A DNA stretch of 45,723 nt from Paenibacillus alba (lineage in GTDB: Bacteria; Bacillota; Bacilli; Paenibacillales; NBRC-103111), in NCBI RefSeq assembly GCF_013204855.1, contig NZ_JABMKZ010000051.1:1-45723 (forward strand), written 5' to 3'. The notes below the pieces were generated by a model that saw only the letters and a program-made list of their open reading frames with translations, was not told the DNA's origin and searched no databases. Positions 6,388 to 14,396 of this stretch are shown here, one piece after another. The stretch's first letter is position 1. Each line of letters starts with the position of its first letter. The position numbers were made by a program, and so were the translations under genes.

Positions 6388-7711
6388 TCCAATATCGCCG
6401 AAAATCTGGCTAGCTGGTGTCCAGTGGCTATTTTTCATGTTTACGAATACGTTTGTCGTTCCGCTTTCGCTAGGCCACGCTTTTGGGCTGGCACCTGGTG
6501 AAATCGCGGCATCTTTGCAGCGTTCTTTTATTTTGACGGGTGTACTCTGTATCCTGCAAGCGTTATGGGGACATCGGTATGCCGTGATGGATGGGCCTGC
6601 CGGACTATGGTGGGGGCTTGTGCTTAATCTATGTGCTTCGGCACCGTCTGTGGGATTAAGTTTAACGGAGGTAGGCGGAGGGCTTGCCAGTGGATTTCTA
6701 TTGGCTAGCTTGACGATGATCGTACTTGGAAGTTTGGGCTTCGCCTCTTTTTTAAAGAAAATTTTCACGCCTATCGTCATGGGGGTCTCTTTATTTTTGT
6801 TAACGATTCAATTAGTTATGAACTTTTTTAAGGGCATGCTGGGGATGAATAGCGCGGGGGAAGTAGACCTAAAGGTTGCTGCTTTATCTATCGTTATTGC
6901 CATCTTTGTTGTCATCGTTAATTTGAAGGGATCCCGTGTGATTAGCAGTTATTCGATTCTAATTGGCATCGTTGTCGGCTGGATTGCTTATGTGCTGATC
7001 TTTCCCTCCACCCATCAGGTTCAGGAGAAAGCCGGCTCCCTAGTCGCACTTTTCCCATGGGGAGCGCCGAATATGCAGATGGGGATTATTCTAACGGCCT
7101 TTATTGTTGGCTTAATCAACATGACCAATTCCATTACGTGCCTAGCGACGGTGGAGAAACTGTACAAGACGAAAACATCGGACTCGCAATATAAACGTTC
7201 TTATCTGCTGACTGGCGTTTTCACCATTTTCTCGGCTTGCTTCGGGCTTCTGCCTTTTGGATTATTTACTTCTTCCGTAGGGCTGTTGGAAAGTACTAAA
7301 ATTCTAGAACGCAAAGCGCTTATTATCGGTGGAGCGATGTTCGCTATGCTAGGACTCATTCCGGCTCTTAGCGGCTTGTTCTCATCACTGCCGACTAGTG
7401 TAGGCAATGCTGTGCTGTTCGTTGCTTACTTGCAGATGTTCGGCACGTCGCTTCGCACGATTCAAGGGTTTCAGTTCAATTCGAAGACCGTACACCGGAT
7501 TGCGCTTCCTGTCCTCCTGGGCATCTGCATCATGAATATTCCGCCGCAGGCGTTCGCGCTGCTTCCACTCTACATTCGCCCGTTGATTAGCAATGGGTTG
7601 GCGATGGGAGTCATTTTATCTCTAGTGCTTGAGACGGCGATCAATTGGAGCAAATACGAGCTGCCTGCAGCAGCTGAGCCGCTCGCCATGTCAGAGACGA
7701 AAAAGGCCTAA
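6380..7711 (+). CDS. NCS2 (nucleobase:cation symporter-2) family permease
   Basis: A 443-residue integral membrane protein with about 12-14 hydrophobic segments. The first begins at WLAGVQWLFFMFTNTFVVPL, and the pattern matches the xanthine/uracil permease family (PF00860). The family imports purines or pyrimidines with a cation. The length fits. Uracil, xanthine or another nucleobase cannot be told apart by eye; the protein is divergent, so substrate is left open. An in-frame TGA lies just upstream of the ATG at 6380, so the start cannot be earlier. It lacks its own ribosome site and overlaps an 11-codon leader. Control by the divergent LysR regulator is likely. A terminator follows at 7723. 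Confidence 0.8.
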   Translation: MVNPISPKIWLAGVQWLFFMFTNTFVVPLSLGHAFGLAPGEIAASLQRSFILTGVLCILQALWGHRYAVMDGPAGLWWGLVLNLCASAPSVGLSLTEVGGGLASGFLLASLTMIVLGSLGFASFLKKIFTPIVMGVSLFLLTIQLVMNFFKGMLGMNSAGEVDLKVAALSIVIAIFVVIVNLKGSRVISSYSILIGIVVGWIAYVLIFPSTHQVQEKAGSLVALFPWGAPNMQMGIILTAFIVGLINMTNSITCLATVEKLYKTKTSDSQYKRSYLLTGVFTIFSACFGLLPFGLFTSSVGLLESTKILERKALIIGGAMFAMLGLIPALSGLFSSLPTSVGNAVLFVAYLQMFGTSLRTIQGFQFNSKTVHRIALPVLLGICIMNIPPQAFALLPLYIRPLISNGLAMGVILSLVLETAINWSKYELPAAAEPLAMSETKKA

Positions 7712-7716
7712 ATAGC

Positions 7717-8104
7717 AAAGGGGCTGTCCATAAGTAGATAAACCTACTTGAGGGACAGCTTTTTTGCTTTTTTGATTGGGATTCGGAGAGGCTCGACTTT
7801 CTCTAAACCTGCAATTATACATCTTTTTTGCTCTTGGAATAGCCTCAACGATTAAATTCCTGCGTTTGTGCAGGTTTTTGAGGCTTTTTCTGAATGTACG
7901 GCTGAAAAAGATAAAAATACCTGCACAATTGCAGGCATTTCCACTTTTTAACCAAATTCGCTCGGAAATTCCTGTATTTTCGCAGGCTTTTACACTTGGG
8001 TGAACGGATCTGATCTGGAAGCCCCTTCATCCCACATGAAAGTAATCAACCCCATCATCTATCGACGCTTTCCTACTTAATTTGGCTTATGGGACAGCCC
8101 CTTT
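7717..8104. mobile_element. MITE-like intergenic element with 19-bp terminal inverted repeats
   Basis: The left end AAAGGGGCTGTCCATAAG (7717-7734) and the reverse complement of the right end (8086-8104), AAAGGGGCTGTCCCATAAG, differ by one inserted base. The 388-bp element encodes no protein. Inside are four CCTGC-based motifs starting at 7808, 7859, 7920 and 7971 (steps of 51, 61, 51), most of them palindromic, as in CCTGCACAATTGCAGG at 7920. I saw no target-site duplication. It fills most of the 547-bp gap between the permease and ABC operon 1. Confidence 0.6.
7723..7765 (+). terminator. Terminator of the NCS2 permease gene
   Basis: Stem GCTGTCC/GGACAGC, extended by AAGTAG/CTACTT inside, followed by six T residues, 12 bases after the permease stop. 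It forms the left edge of the MITE-like element, so the element seems to supply the terminator. Confidence 0.75.
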
Positions 8105-8209
8105 TTTTGCATCTGCTTGCAGCAGCCGTCTGCGGTAATTGCCTTTATATGGAGAATTTTATCCCTGTTTTCTCGATATGTCAGCCTATAATTTGCCATT
8201 CTGTGTTTC

Positions 8210-8252
8210 TATAATGAGAGTGTAGGAACAAAAGTTAACCATTTGTAGGAGG
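8210..8252 (+). promoter_or_regulatory. Promoter -10 box and ribosome site of sugar ABC operon 1
   Basis: A consensus TATAAT lies at 8210-8215 with no -35 match at the right spacing, which suggests an activator-dependent promoter. The orphan AraC-type response regulator downstream is the obvious candidate activator. TAGGAGGTC precedes the start codon at good distance. Confidence 0.45.
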
Positions 8253-8258
8253 TCAAGA

Positions 8259-9620
8259 ATGAAAAAGACGAAAAGTGCATTATCTGTGGCAATGGTTATG
8301 GCAATGGCAGCAACTTCGGTAGCATGCGGTACCGGCACTGACACGAAGACGGCGGCTACATCGGCAACGCCCACACCAGCAGCTTCAGCAGCAGCTAAAC
8401 CGGTTGAGTCTGAGAAGCCAAAAGAGTTCAAGATGACTTTGCGCCATACAGAAATCAGAGATACGGCGAAAGCGAATCTGGCTATTTTGCAAGATGTCGT
8501 CAAAGCAACGGAAGCCGCCGTACCTGGCTTGAAGTTTGAGCTGGATGGCGTTGAGGATGTTGTCAATCGCGATACGAAACTCAAAGCCGAAATGCAAGCA
8601 GGCAGTCCGCCTCCTATTTTTGACTTATTCGGTGGTGCAGATACTCAGAATTATTCGAAGGCTGGCCGCTTGCTTGATCTGACGCCTATTATTGCGGAGC
8701 TTGGTTTGAAAGACAAATTCATGAACTTGAACGAATTCACGGTTGACGGCAAAGTGTATGGTCTGCCTAGAGCAGGATTTGTTGAAGGCGTTTTCTATAA
8801 CAAAAAATTATTTGCGGATGCAGGCGTTCAAGTTCCTAAGACGTGGGATGAGTTCTTGAAAGTGTGTGAAGCGCTCAAAGCAAAAGGGATTACACCAATT
8901 GCCATGGCCGGCGGTGCTGGAGATGGCTGGGTGCTTAACATGCTTACCAATACATTGTTCGTACGTTTGGGCGGACCCCAAATTCAAGAAGGCTTCGCGC
9001 CTGGCAAAACGAAATGGACAGATGCTCCCGTTGTAGAAGCATTCAAGAAAATGGAAGAGCTGAAGCAAAAAGGCTACATCGATAAGAACGTGATCTCAAC
9101 GAAATATGCAGACGGTCAAGCTAAATTCTATACAGGTCAAGCAGGCATGCTGTTTGATGGAAGCTGGGCATCCTCGGGTATCATGGGTAAGAACTCCAAA
9201 GTCGCTGATGACGCAAGCTTCTTCAATTTCCCTAACATGGGCGGCCCCGGGGACGACATGATTAACGGAGGCTGGTCAAACGGTTACGGATTCTCATCGA
9301 AATTGACGGATAACGAGTTGAAAGCGGTTAAAGCCTTTATCAAAAACTTCTATACAGAAGCTAATCAAAAGAGAGCCCTGAAAGAATCCGGCAATATCCC
9401 AGCTATGAAGTTGAGCGATATTGGCGATGCTAAAGGATTAATCGCTGACGTTGTTCAAGGCCAGCTATCCGCGAAGAAAGGTGCCTTCCCGGCATTTGAC
9501 GCGCTGGTTACACCAGCCGTTAAGAAAACGCTGGAAGGCGCGATGGAGGAGTTGATGGGCGGTAAAGTAACGCCGCAAAAAGTGGCGGAGAAAGTCCAAG
9601 CCGCACAAGACGCCAAATAA
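8259..9620 (+). CDS. ABC transporter sugar-binding lipoprotein (family 1), operon 1
   Basis: A 453-residue extracellular solute-binding protein of the CUT1 type. It has a signal peptide with a positive start (MKKTKSALS), a hydrophobic core and a lipobox ending at Cys23 (SVACG), followed by an Ala/Thr/Pro-rich linker to about residue 50. The mature part has family hallmarks such as VYGLPRAG, a FYNKKLFADAGV segment and ITPIAMAGG, and a C-terminal FDALVTPAV. It would sit on the outer face of the membrane and hand an oligosaccharide to the two permeases that follow. The ligand cannot be read from sequence. The operon has no ATPase gene, so a shared MsmX-type ATPase elsewhere probably drives it. 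Confidence 0.9.
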   Translation: MKKTKSALSVAMVMAMAATSVACGTGTDTKTAATSATPTPAASAAAKPVESEKPKEFKMTLRHTEIRDTAKANLAILQDVVKATEAAVPGLKFELDGVEDVVNRDTKLKAEMQAGSPPPIFDLFGGADTQNYSKAGRLLDLTPIIAELGLKDKFMNLNEFTVDGKVYGLPRAGFVEGVFYNKKLFADAGVQVPKTWDEFLKVCEALKAKGITPIAMAGGAGDGWVLNMLTNTLFVRLGGPQIQEGFAPGKTKWTDAPVVEAFKKMEELKQKGYIDKNVISTKYADGQAKFYTGQAGMLFDGSWASSGIMGKNSKVADDASFFNFPNMGGPGDDMINGGWSNGYGFSSKLTDNELKAVKAFIKNFYTEANQKRALKESGNIPAMKLSDIGDAKGLIADVVQGQLSAKKGAFPAFDALVTPAVKKTLEGAMEELMGGKVTPQKVAEKVQAAQDAK

Positions 9621-9630
9621 CACGCCAAAT

Positions 9631-9675
9631 AACAATCAGGGCACCACACCAAAGCGGTGGTGTCCTAATTGTTGC
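9631..9675 (+). terminator. Intercistronic hairpin between binding protein and permease
   Basis: A long imperfect stem, AACAATCAGGGCACCAC against GTGGTGTCCTAATTGTT, lies between the lipoprotein gene and the first permease and lacks a T-tract. It probably protects the upstream mRNA or partly attenuates, giving more binding protein than permease. A similar hairpin occupies the same place in operon 2. Confidence 0.65.
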
Positions 9676-9734
9676 TAATGGAAGCAGAACTCCCGCGGGC
9701 AGCTATGTCATTAATATCGAAAGATGGGGATCAC

Positions 9735-10619
9735 ATGAATAAAGTATTGCGCAATCCACTCGCCTACGCGTTGTTTGTCGTTCCAGCCCTGTTGCTTTAT
9801 ATGACTTTCTACATCCTTCCCATGATCAGCTCGTTGAAATACGCGGTAACTAGCTGGAACGGAATTAATGAAGCAACATTTAATGGTTTGGACAATTTTG
9901 TTAAGGCTTTTCAGGATGAGAAGTTTTGGGTCGCCCTGAAAAACAATATTTACTTCGTTTTGTTCTCGGTGTTTATACAAATTCCGCTCATTATTTTCTT
10001 TGCAATTTTGATCAGCGGTGCGCGCAGATTCCTCGGATTTTACAAAACGACTGTATTTTTGCCCAGTGTGCTGTCGACGGCAATTGTCGGCGTCATCTGG
10101 CAGTTCATCTATCACCCTGACGCCGGTCTGATCAATCAGGTGCTGCGCGCCATGGGGCTTGAGAAATGGACACACGGTTGGCTTGGTGAAGAGGGCTATT
10201 CCATGCTGGCCATACTCGTCACCAATGCTTGGCAGTGGACAGGATTTTATATCGTGCTGGTGTTAGCCGCTATATTTTCGATATCCAAAGAAGTGCAAGA
10301 AGCAGGAGAAATCGACGGCGCAGTTGGGTGGTTGAAAGCTCGCCACATCACAGTGCCGCTTATTCGGCCGGTCATTCTAGTTGTCATGATGCTTTCGATC
10401 ACCGGAGCTATGAAGGCACTGGACATCGTATTTATTATGACGAAAGGCGGACCCTTCGGAAGCTCTGAGGTCATGGCCACTTACATGTACAAGCAAGCTT
10501 ATTCGATGTCGTTATTTGGCTATGCGAATGCCATATCTATCATCATTTTCTTATTTACGGTCGTATTGACGCTGATCTTCCATTTGCTCACCAAAAGGTC
10601 TGAGGAGGTCGAATACTAA
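9735..10619 (+). CDS. ABC transporter permease, MalF/UgpA type, operon 1
   Basis: A 294-residue membrane protein with six predicted transmembrane segments. It carries the permease EAA loop that contacts the ATPase, seen as EVQEAGEIDGAVGWLKARH followed by ITVPLIRP in the C-terminal half. The N-terminus (NPLAYALFVVPALLLYMTFY) and ITGAMKALDIVFIMTKGGP are typical of CUT1 sugar permeases. The ATG at 9735, with GGGGA just upstream, fits the family better than in-frame starts further upstream. It forms the pore with the next protein, whose gene begins two bases after its stop. Confidence 0.9.
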   Translation: MNKVLRNPLAYALFVVPALLLYMTFYILPMISSLKYAVTSWNGINEATFNGLDNFVKAFQDEKFWVALKNNIYFVLFSVFIQIPLIIFFAILISGARRFLGFYKTTVFLPSVLSTAIVGVIWQFIYHPDAGLINQVLRAMGLEKWTHGWLGEEGYSMLAILVTNAWQWTGFYIVLVLAAIFSISKEVQEAGEIDGAVGWLKARHITVPLIRPVILVVMMLSITGAMKALDIVFIMTKGGPFGSSEVMATYMYKQAYSMSLFGYANAISIIIFLFTVVLTLIFHLLTKRSEEVEY

Positions 10620-10620
10620 G

Positions 10621-11448
10621 ATGAAGAAACAAACAACGGGCACGATGCGACACCTCATTCTCCTGATCTATATCATTATTGTTCTGTATCCGCTGCTGTT
10701 TATCCTGAATTCATCATTCAAAAATAATTCGGAAGTCGTCCTGCATCCATGGGGACTGCCCGAAAAATTCGATTTTCAAAACTACGTAGATGCATTTACG
10801 AGTTCCAGAATTGGCACTTATTTTATCAATAGCTTATATATCAGTACGATTGCAACAACTGCAGCCATCCTATTTGCAACGGCAATTGCTTATGCGGTCA
10901 CGAGAATGAAGTATCCCAAGCTGAGCAAGCTGGTGTATGGAACACTGCTGATCTCGCTGCTCATATCGCCAGCGTCGCTGCTTATCCCTTTGTATATCAT
11001 GATTAGAAATCTAGGCATTTACAACACGCCTTTTGCTTTAATCGTTCCTTATACGGCTTTTGGTATTCCGTTGTCGGTGTTTGTCATAGCGGCCTTTTTG
11101 AAATCCATTCCAAGGGAGCTGGAAGAGGCGGGAATTATGGATGGGCTTTCGGTATATGGCTTGCTTATACGTATTATCATGCCGTTGACACTGCCTACGC
11201 TTGTGACCGTATTTATATTGAATTTTATGGGACATTGGAATGAATTCATTATGGCAAATTTATTTTTATCCAGTCAAAATCTGCGAACACTGCCTGTAGC
11301 TGTTGTTTCCTTCATGGATAAATTCCAAATGAACTACGGCGCTCTAACGGCATCCGTCATGATTAGTGCAATACCGGTCATTCTTGTTTATACGGTCCTG
11401 CAGCGACATATTATTCAAGGGGTTACCTCGGGAAGTGTGAAAGGGTAA
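10621..11448 (+). CDS. ABC transporter permease, MalG/UgpE type, operon 1
   Basis: A 275-residue membrane protein, six predicted transmembrane segments, with an EAA loop readable as IPRELEEAGIMDGLSVYGLL followed by a long hydrophobic segment. The end of the protein (RHIIQGVTSGSVKG) is the usual C-terminus of the MalG subgroup. It pairs with the preceding permease; AGGAGGTC at the end of that gene serves as its ribosome site. Substrate unknown. Confidence 0.92.
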   Translation: MKKQTTGTMRHLILLIYIIIVLYPLLFILNSSFKNNSEVVLHPWGLPEKFDFQNYVDAFTSSRIGTYFINSLYISTIATTAAILFATAIAYAVTRMKYPKLSKLVYGTLLISLLISPASLLIPLYIMIRNLGIYNTPFALIVPYTAFGIPLSVFVIAAFLKSIPRELEEAGIMDGLSVYGLLIRIIMPLTLPTLVTVFILNFMGHWNEFIMANLFLSSQNLRTLPVAVVSFMDKFQMNYGALTASVMISAIPVILVYTVLQRHIIQGVTSGSVKG

Positions 11449-11519
11449 GGAGTCGAAGCTGATCTGCCGCTCACGCCAGAAATGGTTATGCCTAACTCTT
11501 GATAAGGGAGGGGTTCATC

Positions 11520-13118
11520 ATGTTGAAAGCGTTGCTTGTTGACGATGAAATAAACATTTTACGCAATTTGCAAAGTGTTATTCCATGGGAGAATATCGGT
11601 ATAGAAATTGTTGGAACAGCTGAGAACGGTGCCAAGGCATTGGAACTTGTGGATCGTCTTAGACCCGATTTGGTGGTATCCGATATTAGCATGCCGATTA
11701 TGGACGGGATCACGTTCGTTCAAAAGCTGCGAGAGCGTGGTATACCTTCTGAATGTGTGATGTTAACCGGATATCAGAGCTTTGAATACGCCAGATCGCT
11801 GATGCGGTACGGAGTTAAGGAATATATGATGAAGCCAGTGGACTATGATGAGCTTGAGAGGGTTATCCGGCGTACCGCGGCTTCCATTCTAGAGAAAGAG
11901 CTGAAAGCCAAGCAAGAGCAAAGAGTAAGGAACAGCGCGGTCAATTTAGTGTACGAGAAGAATTTGCACGATTTATTGCTAGATTGCTCATCTGTAGATA
12001 TTCATTTGACTCTAGATGAAGAAGGAAAGAAACTGGATCTGGATAGGGCAAAGTACTTGCTGCTGCTTGTTGATCTTGAGCACTATGCACAGCTGTCGTT
12101 GGGGTGGGACGAGAAGGAGCGGAAGCTTTGGAACTTCGCCATTTACAACGTATTAAGCGAAGTGCTTTGCAGCGAGAATCGAAATTATACCGTTTTGCAA
12201 ATGCGAGAAGGCGAATGGTGCTTATTAATTGAACAAGCAGGAGACAAGCTTGCTGACGAAGATATCAACCGGGCTGGGAGCTGGGCTGAGCTTATTCGAG
12301 AGAGTGTAAGAAGCAGCATTAAGCTGGATGTTCATGTTAGCATTTATGTAGAATGGATTCCTATTTCTGGCCTAGGGAACGCCTACAAGCGAGTTCATTG
12401 GGAGAGCAGTCTATCTCCAGCCAGCGTTACTTATGTAGCAGCAGCCCAAGGTCAGGGCGCAGCGCAAATACAGCTCGATATGCTGTGGAAATTAACGGAG
12501 GATATGGTCACAGGTCTCAAGCAATGCAGCCGGATGAAAACCGAAGAAGCGATGCAAGCACTTAATACTCATTTGAAAATAATTCCGGATTCCTCTCTGC
12601 TGCGTGTGCGGCAAATTATTCACTACTTCGTGCTCAATCTCATCCGTGAGATGCGTGAGGTCAACATGCTGACGCAGTCAGAAGAGGATGCCATCTGGGT
12701 TAAGCTTAATCAATGCATTCGGGTGAAAGACGTGCTGCTAGTGATGAATGAAATGGTCAGCCAATGTCTTGTCGTATTTGTCAGCAAGAAGACAAGCGTC
12801 GTTCTGATGGAATCCGCACAGGCGTATATTCACGAACACATGTCCAAGGACATCGGCATTGATGAGCTTGCCAGCACTTTGGGGATTAGCAACAGTTATT
12901 TTAGTTTGCTGTTCAAGCAGCATTTTGGCGTTACTTTTGTGGAATATTTGACGAAGCTCCGGATGGAGACAGCCAAGGCTATGCTGGAAACGAAGGAGCG
13001 CAGAGTAGCGCAAGTCAGTAAATCAGTCGGTTATTTGGATGGACGATATTTCATGAAGCTGTTTCATCGATATACCGGAATGACACCTACCGAATATAGA
13101 ACCAGTAGAAGGAATTAA
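11520..13118 (+). CDS. Response regulator, YesN/AraC type (orphan)
   Basis: A 532-residue cytoplasmic regulator. The receiver domain (about residues 1-125) has acidic residues Asp8-Asp9, phospho-acceptor Asp55 in VVSDISMPIMDG, Thr in MLTGYQS and Lys in MMKPVD. A long middle region (about 150-420) of the type common in YesN proteins follows, then a C-terminal AraC double helix-turn-helix (about 430-530: GIDELASTLGISNSYFSLLF, VAQVSKSVGYLDGRYF). AAGGGAGGGG at 11504 supports the ATG at 11520. Such regulators usually have a YesM-type kinase gene next door; none is present here, so it is an orphan or served by a distant kinase. It probably activates the ABC operon in front of it. Confidence 0.92.
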   Translation: MLKALLVDDEINILRNLQSVIPWENIGIEIVGTAENGAKALELVDRLRPDLVVSDISMPIMDGITFVQKLRERGIPSECVMLTGYQSFEYARSLMRYGVKEYMMKPVDYDELERVIRRTAASILEKELKAKQEQRVRNSAVNLVYEKNLHDLLLDCSSVDIHLTLDEEGKKLDLDRAKYLLLLVDLEHYAQLSLGWDEKERKLWNFAIYNVLSEVLCSENRNYTVLQMREGEWCLLIEQAGDKLADEDINRAGSWAELIRESVRSSIKLDVHVSIYVEWIPISGLGNAYKRVHWESSLSPASVTYVAAAQGQGAAQIQLDMLWKLTEDMVTGLKQCSRMKTEEAMQALNTHLKIIPDSSLLRVRQIIHYFVLNLIREMREVNMLTQSEEDAIWVKLNQCIRVKDVLLVMNEMVSQCLVVFVSKKTSVVLMESAQAYIHEHMSKDIGIDELASTLGISNSYFSLLFKQHFGVTFVEYLTKLRMETAKAMLETKERRVAQVSKSVGYLDGRYFMKLFHRYTGMTPTEYRTSRRN

Positions 13119-13243
13119 GCGGCAACCAGTGGCCTACATGATGTGCTTTTGAGAAAAGTCCCAAGACTAATGGACAAGGATAACCGAATATACATAAACG
13201 GAATCATCAGAAAGTTGGGTAACAACTAGGAGGTGTTTCACGA

Positions 13244-13435
13244 ATGGTTTATTGGTTGGTGGCCGTTGTCATTGTCGTGCTTGGTTTACTGATTATCGCA
13301 AGTATGAGAAAGCGAAAAGTTGTGGATTCAACGGATTTGAAAACACATAAGCCGTGTTCCTACTGTAATGAGGAAATCGCCATTGATGCGGAGGTATGCA
13401 AGTATTGCAGGGGTGTGGTTGTAAGTTCGAATTAA
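13244..13435 (+). CDS. Small membrane protein with zinc-ribbon tail
   Basis: A 63-residue protein with one N-terminal transmembrane helix (VYWLVAVVIVVLGLLIIA) and a basic stretch MRKRK that predicts a cytoplasmic tail. The tail has two Cys pairs, CSYC and CKYC, 12 residues apart, forming a probable zinc ribbon. TAGGAGGTG precedes the start at good distance and a strong terminator follows, so it is a single-gene unit. The ribbon resembles those at the ends of many small bacterial membrane proteins; the function is unknown. Confidence 0.75.
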   Translation: MVYWLVAVVIVVLGLLIIASMRKRKVVDSTDLKTHKPCSYCNEEIAIDAEVCKYCRGVVVSSN

Positions 13436-13454
13436 CAGCATATGAAATAAAAGA

Positions 13455-13497
13455 AACAACGGTCAGTTCGCAGCAGTGCGAGTTGACCGTTGTTTTT
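13455..13497. terminator. Terminator between zinc-ribbon gene and GntR gene
   Basis: Stem AACAACGGTCA/TTGACCGTTGTT, extended by GTTCGCA/TGCGAG, ends in TTTTTGTTT. It has A residues on its 5' side, so it may stop transcription from both of the converging genes. Confidence 0.85.
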
Positions 13498-13529
13498 GTT
13501 TGGCGAAGGTTCTCATCGTCATCTGTTTC

Positions 13530-14186
13530 TTAGCTGTCAAAGCCTGGCACATCCATCGCAGTCCGATACAGGATTCTCTCAAAGGCTTCGACCAGAGACT
13601 GCTTGGCTTCACCATAGTTCCCCTGAAGGATCGAATCGTAAACCGATTGGTTGATCCGGTTGGCGGAATAATGCTGCAGATGGGGCGTTTGCTTCCAGTG
13701 AAGCAATGATTTCATAACGACTTTGTCTTTGTAGGAATCGATTAACATTAGCATGGTATCGTTATCGGCTGCGGAAATGACAGTTCGTCTAAACAGAACG
13801 GAATTTTCGATGTATGACTTATAGTCGTTTTTCTGACTTGCTTCTATTTGAATATCCAGATATGTTTTCAACTTCTTCGTATCAAATGCATATTCACGCA
13901 ATACGGCCTGATCCAATACGTATAGTTGCAGCGCTAATATCGATTCATAAATGTGAATAAGTTCTTTGTGCGAGATATCCTTCACCAAGATGCCCCGTTT
14001 GTTGAACGAAACGATAAATCCTTCCGATTCCAAACGCGAGAGTGCGGAGCGTATCGGAGTACGGCTCATATTAAATTCAATGGCAAGCTCGTTTTCGGAT
14101 AAAACCGTTCCAGGCAAGTACTCGCAGGAGACAATTTTCTGGCGAATATTAGTATAGGCGATGGATTCCAAGGATAATTTGGACAT
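13530..14186 (-). CDS. GntR family regulator, FadR/FCD subfamily
   Basis: A 218-residue regulator. The winged helix-turn-helix (about residues 5-70) is clear: AYTNIRQKIVSCEYLPGTVL, SENELAIEFNMSRTPIRSAL and LESEGFIVSFNKRGILV. The C-terminal half is helical and of FCD size, but the usual metal-binding Asp/His set is not obvious, so it may be a variant sensor. The ATG at 14186 is preferred; a TTG two codons upstream is also possible and closer to AAGGGA. It is transcribed away from the phosphatase/ABC operon, and three phased TGTATACA-like sites in the shared promoter region suggest it represses that operon. Confidence 0.85.
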   Translation of the reverse strand: MSKLSLESIAYTNIRQKIVSCEYLPGTVLSENELAIEFNMSRTPIRSALSRLESEGFIVSFNKRGILVKDISHKELIHIYESILALQLYVLDQAVLREYAFDTKKLKTYLDIQIEASQKNDYKSYIENSVLFRRTVISAADNDTMLMLIDSYKDKVVMKSLLHWKQTPHLQHYSANRINQSVYDSILQGNYGEAKQSLVEAFERILYRTAMDVPGFDS

Positions 14187-14339
14187 TCTCAAATGTTCCC
14201 TTCAGCGTGATTTCACTTGAATTCTACACGGATTGATTCGATGTTGCAATAAAAAATGTCACCTGCCCCACTTAGGGAACCGCAGTGTTTTCGTTAATAA
14301 ATTCTTCATTCGACGTTAATATCCATCTAACAAATCGAT

Positions 14340-14371
14340 TGTACACTTATATGTATACAATAATGTATACA
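14340..14371. promoter_or_regulatory. Candidate GntR operator: three 12-bp-phased sites
   Basis: The self-palindrome TGTATACA occurs at 14352 and 14364, and a related TGTACACT lies at 14340, so three sites repeat every 12 bases. FadR-subfamily GntR proteins typically bind TNGTNNNACNA palindromes, which these fit. They lie just ahead of the phosphatase gene, in the region where its promoter should be, as expected for repression. Confidence 0.6.
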
Positions 14372-14396
14372 TAAGGAAGGGGCTCTACAAATCGAA

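Noticed and set aside
7776..8003. A 75-codon forward frame between the permease and ABC operon 1
   Set aside because: It crosses the palindromic CCTGC repeats, lacks a ribosome site and is better explained by the repeat element.
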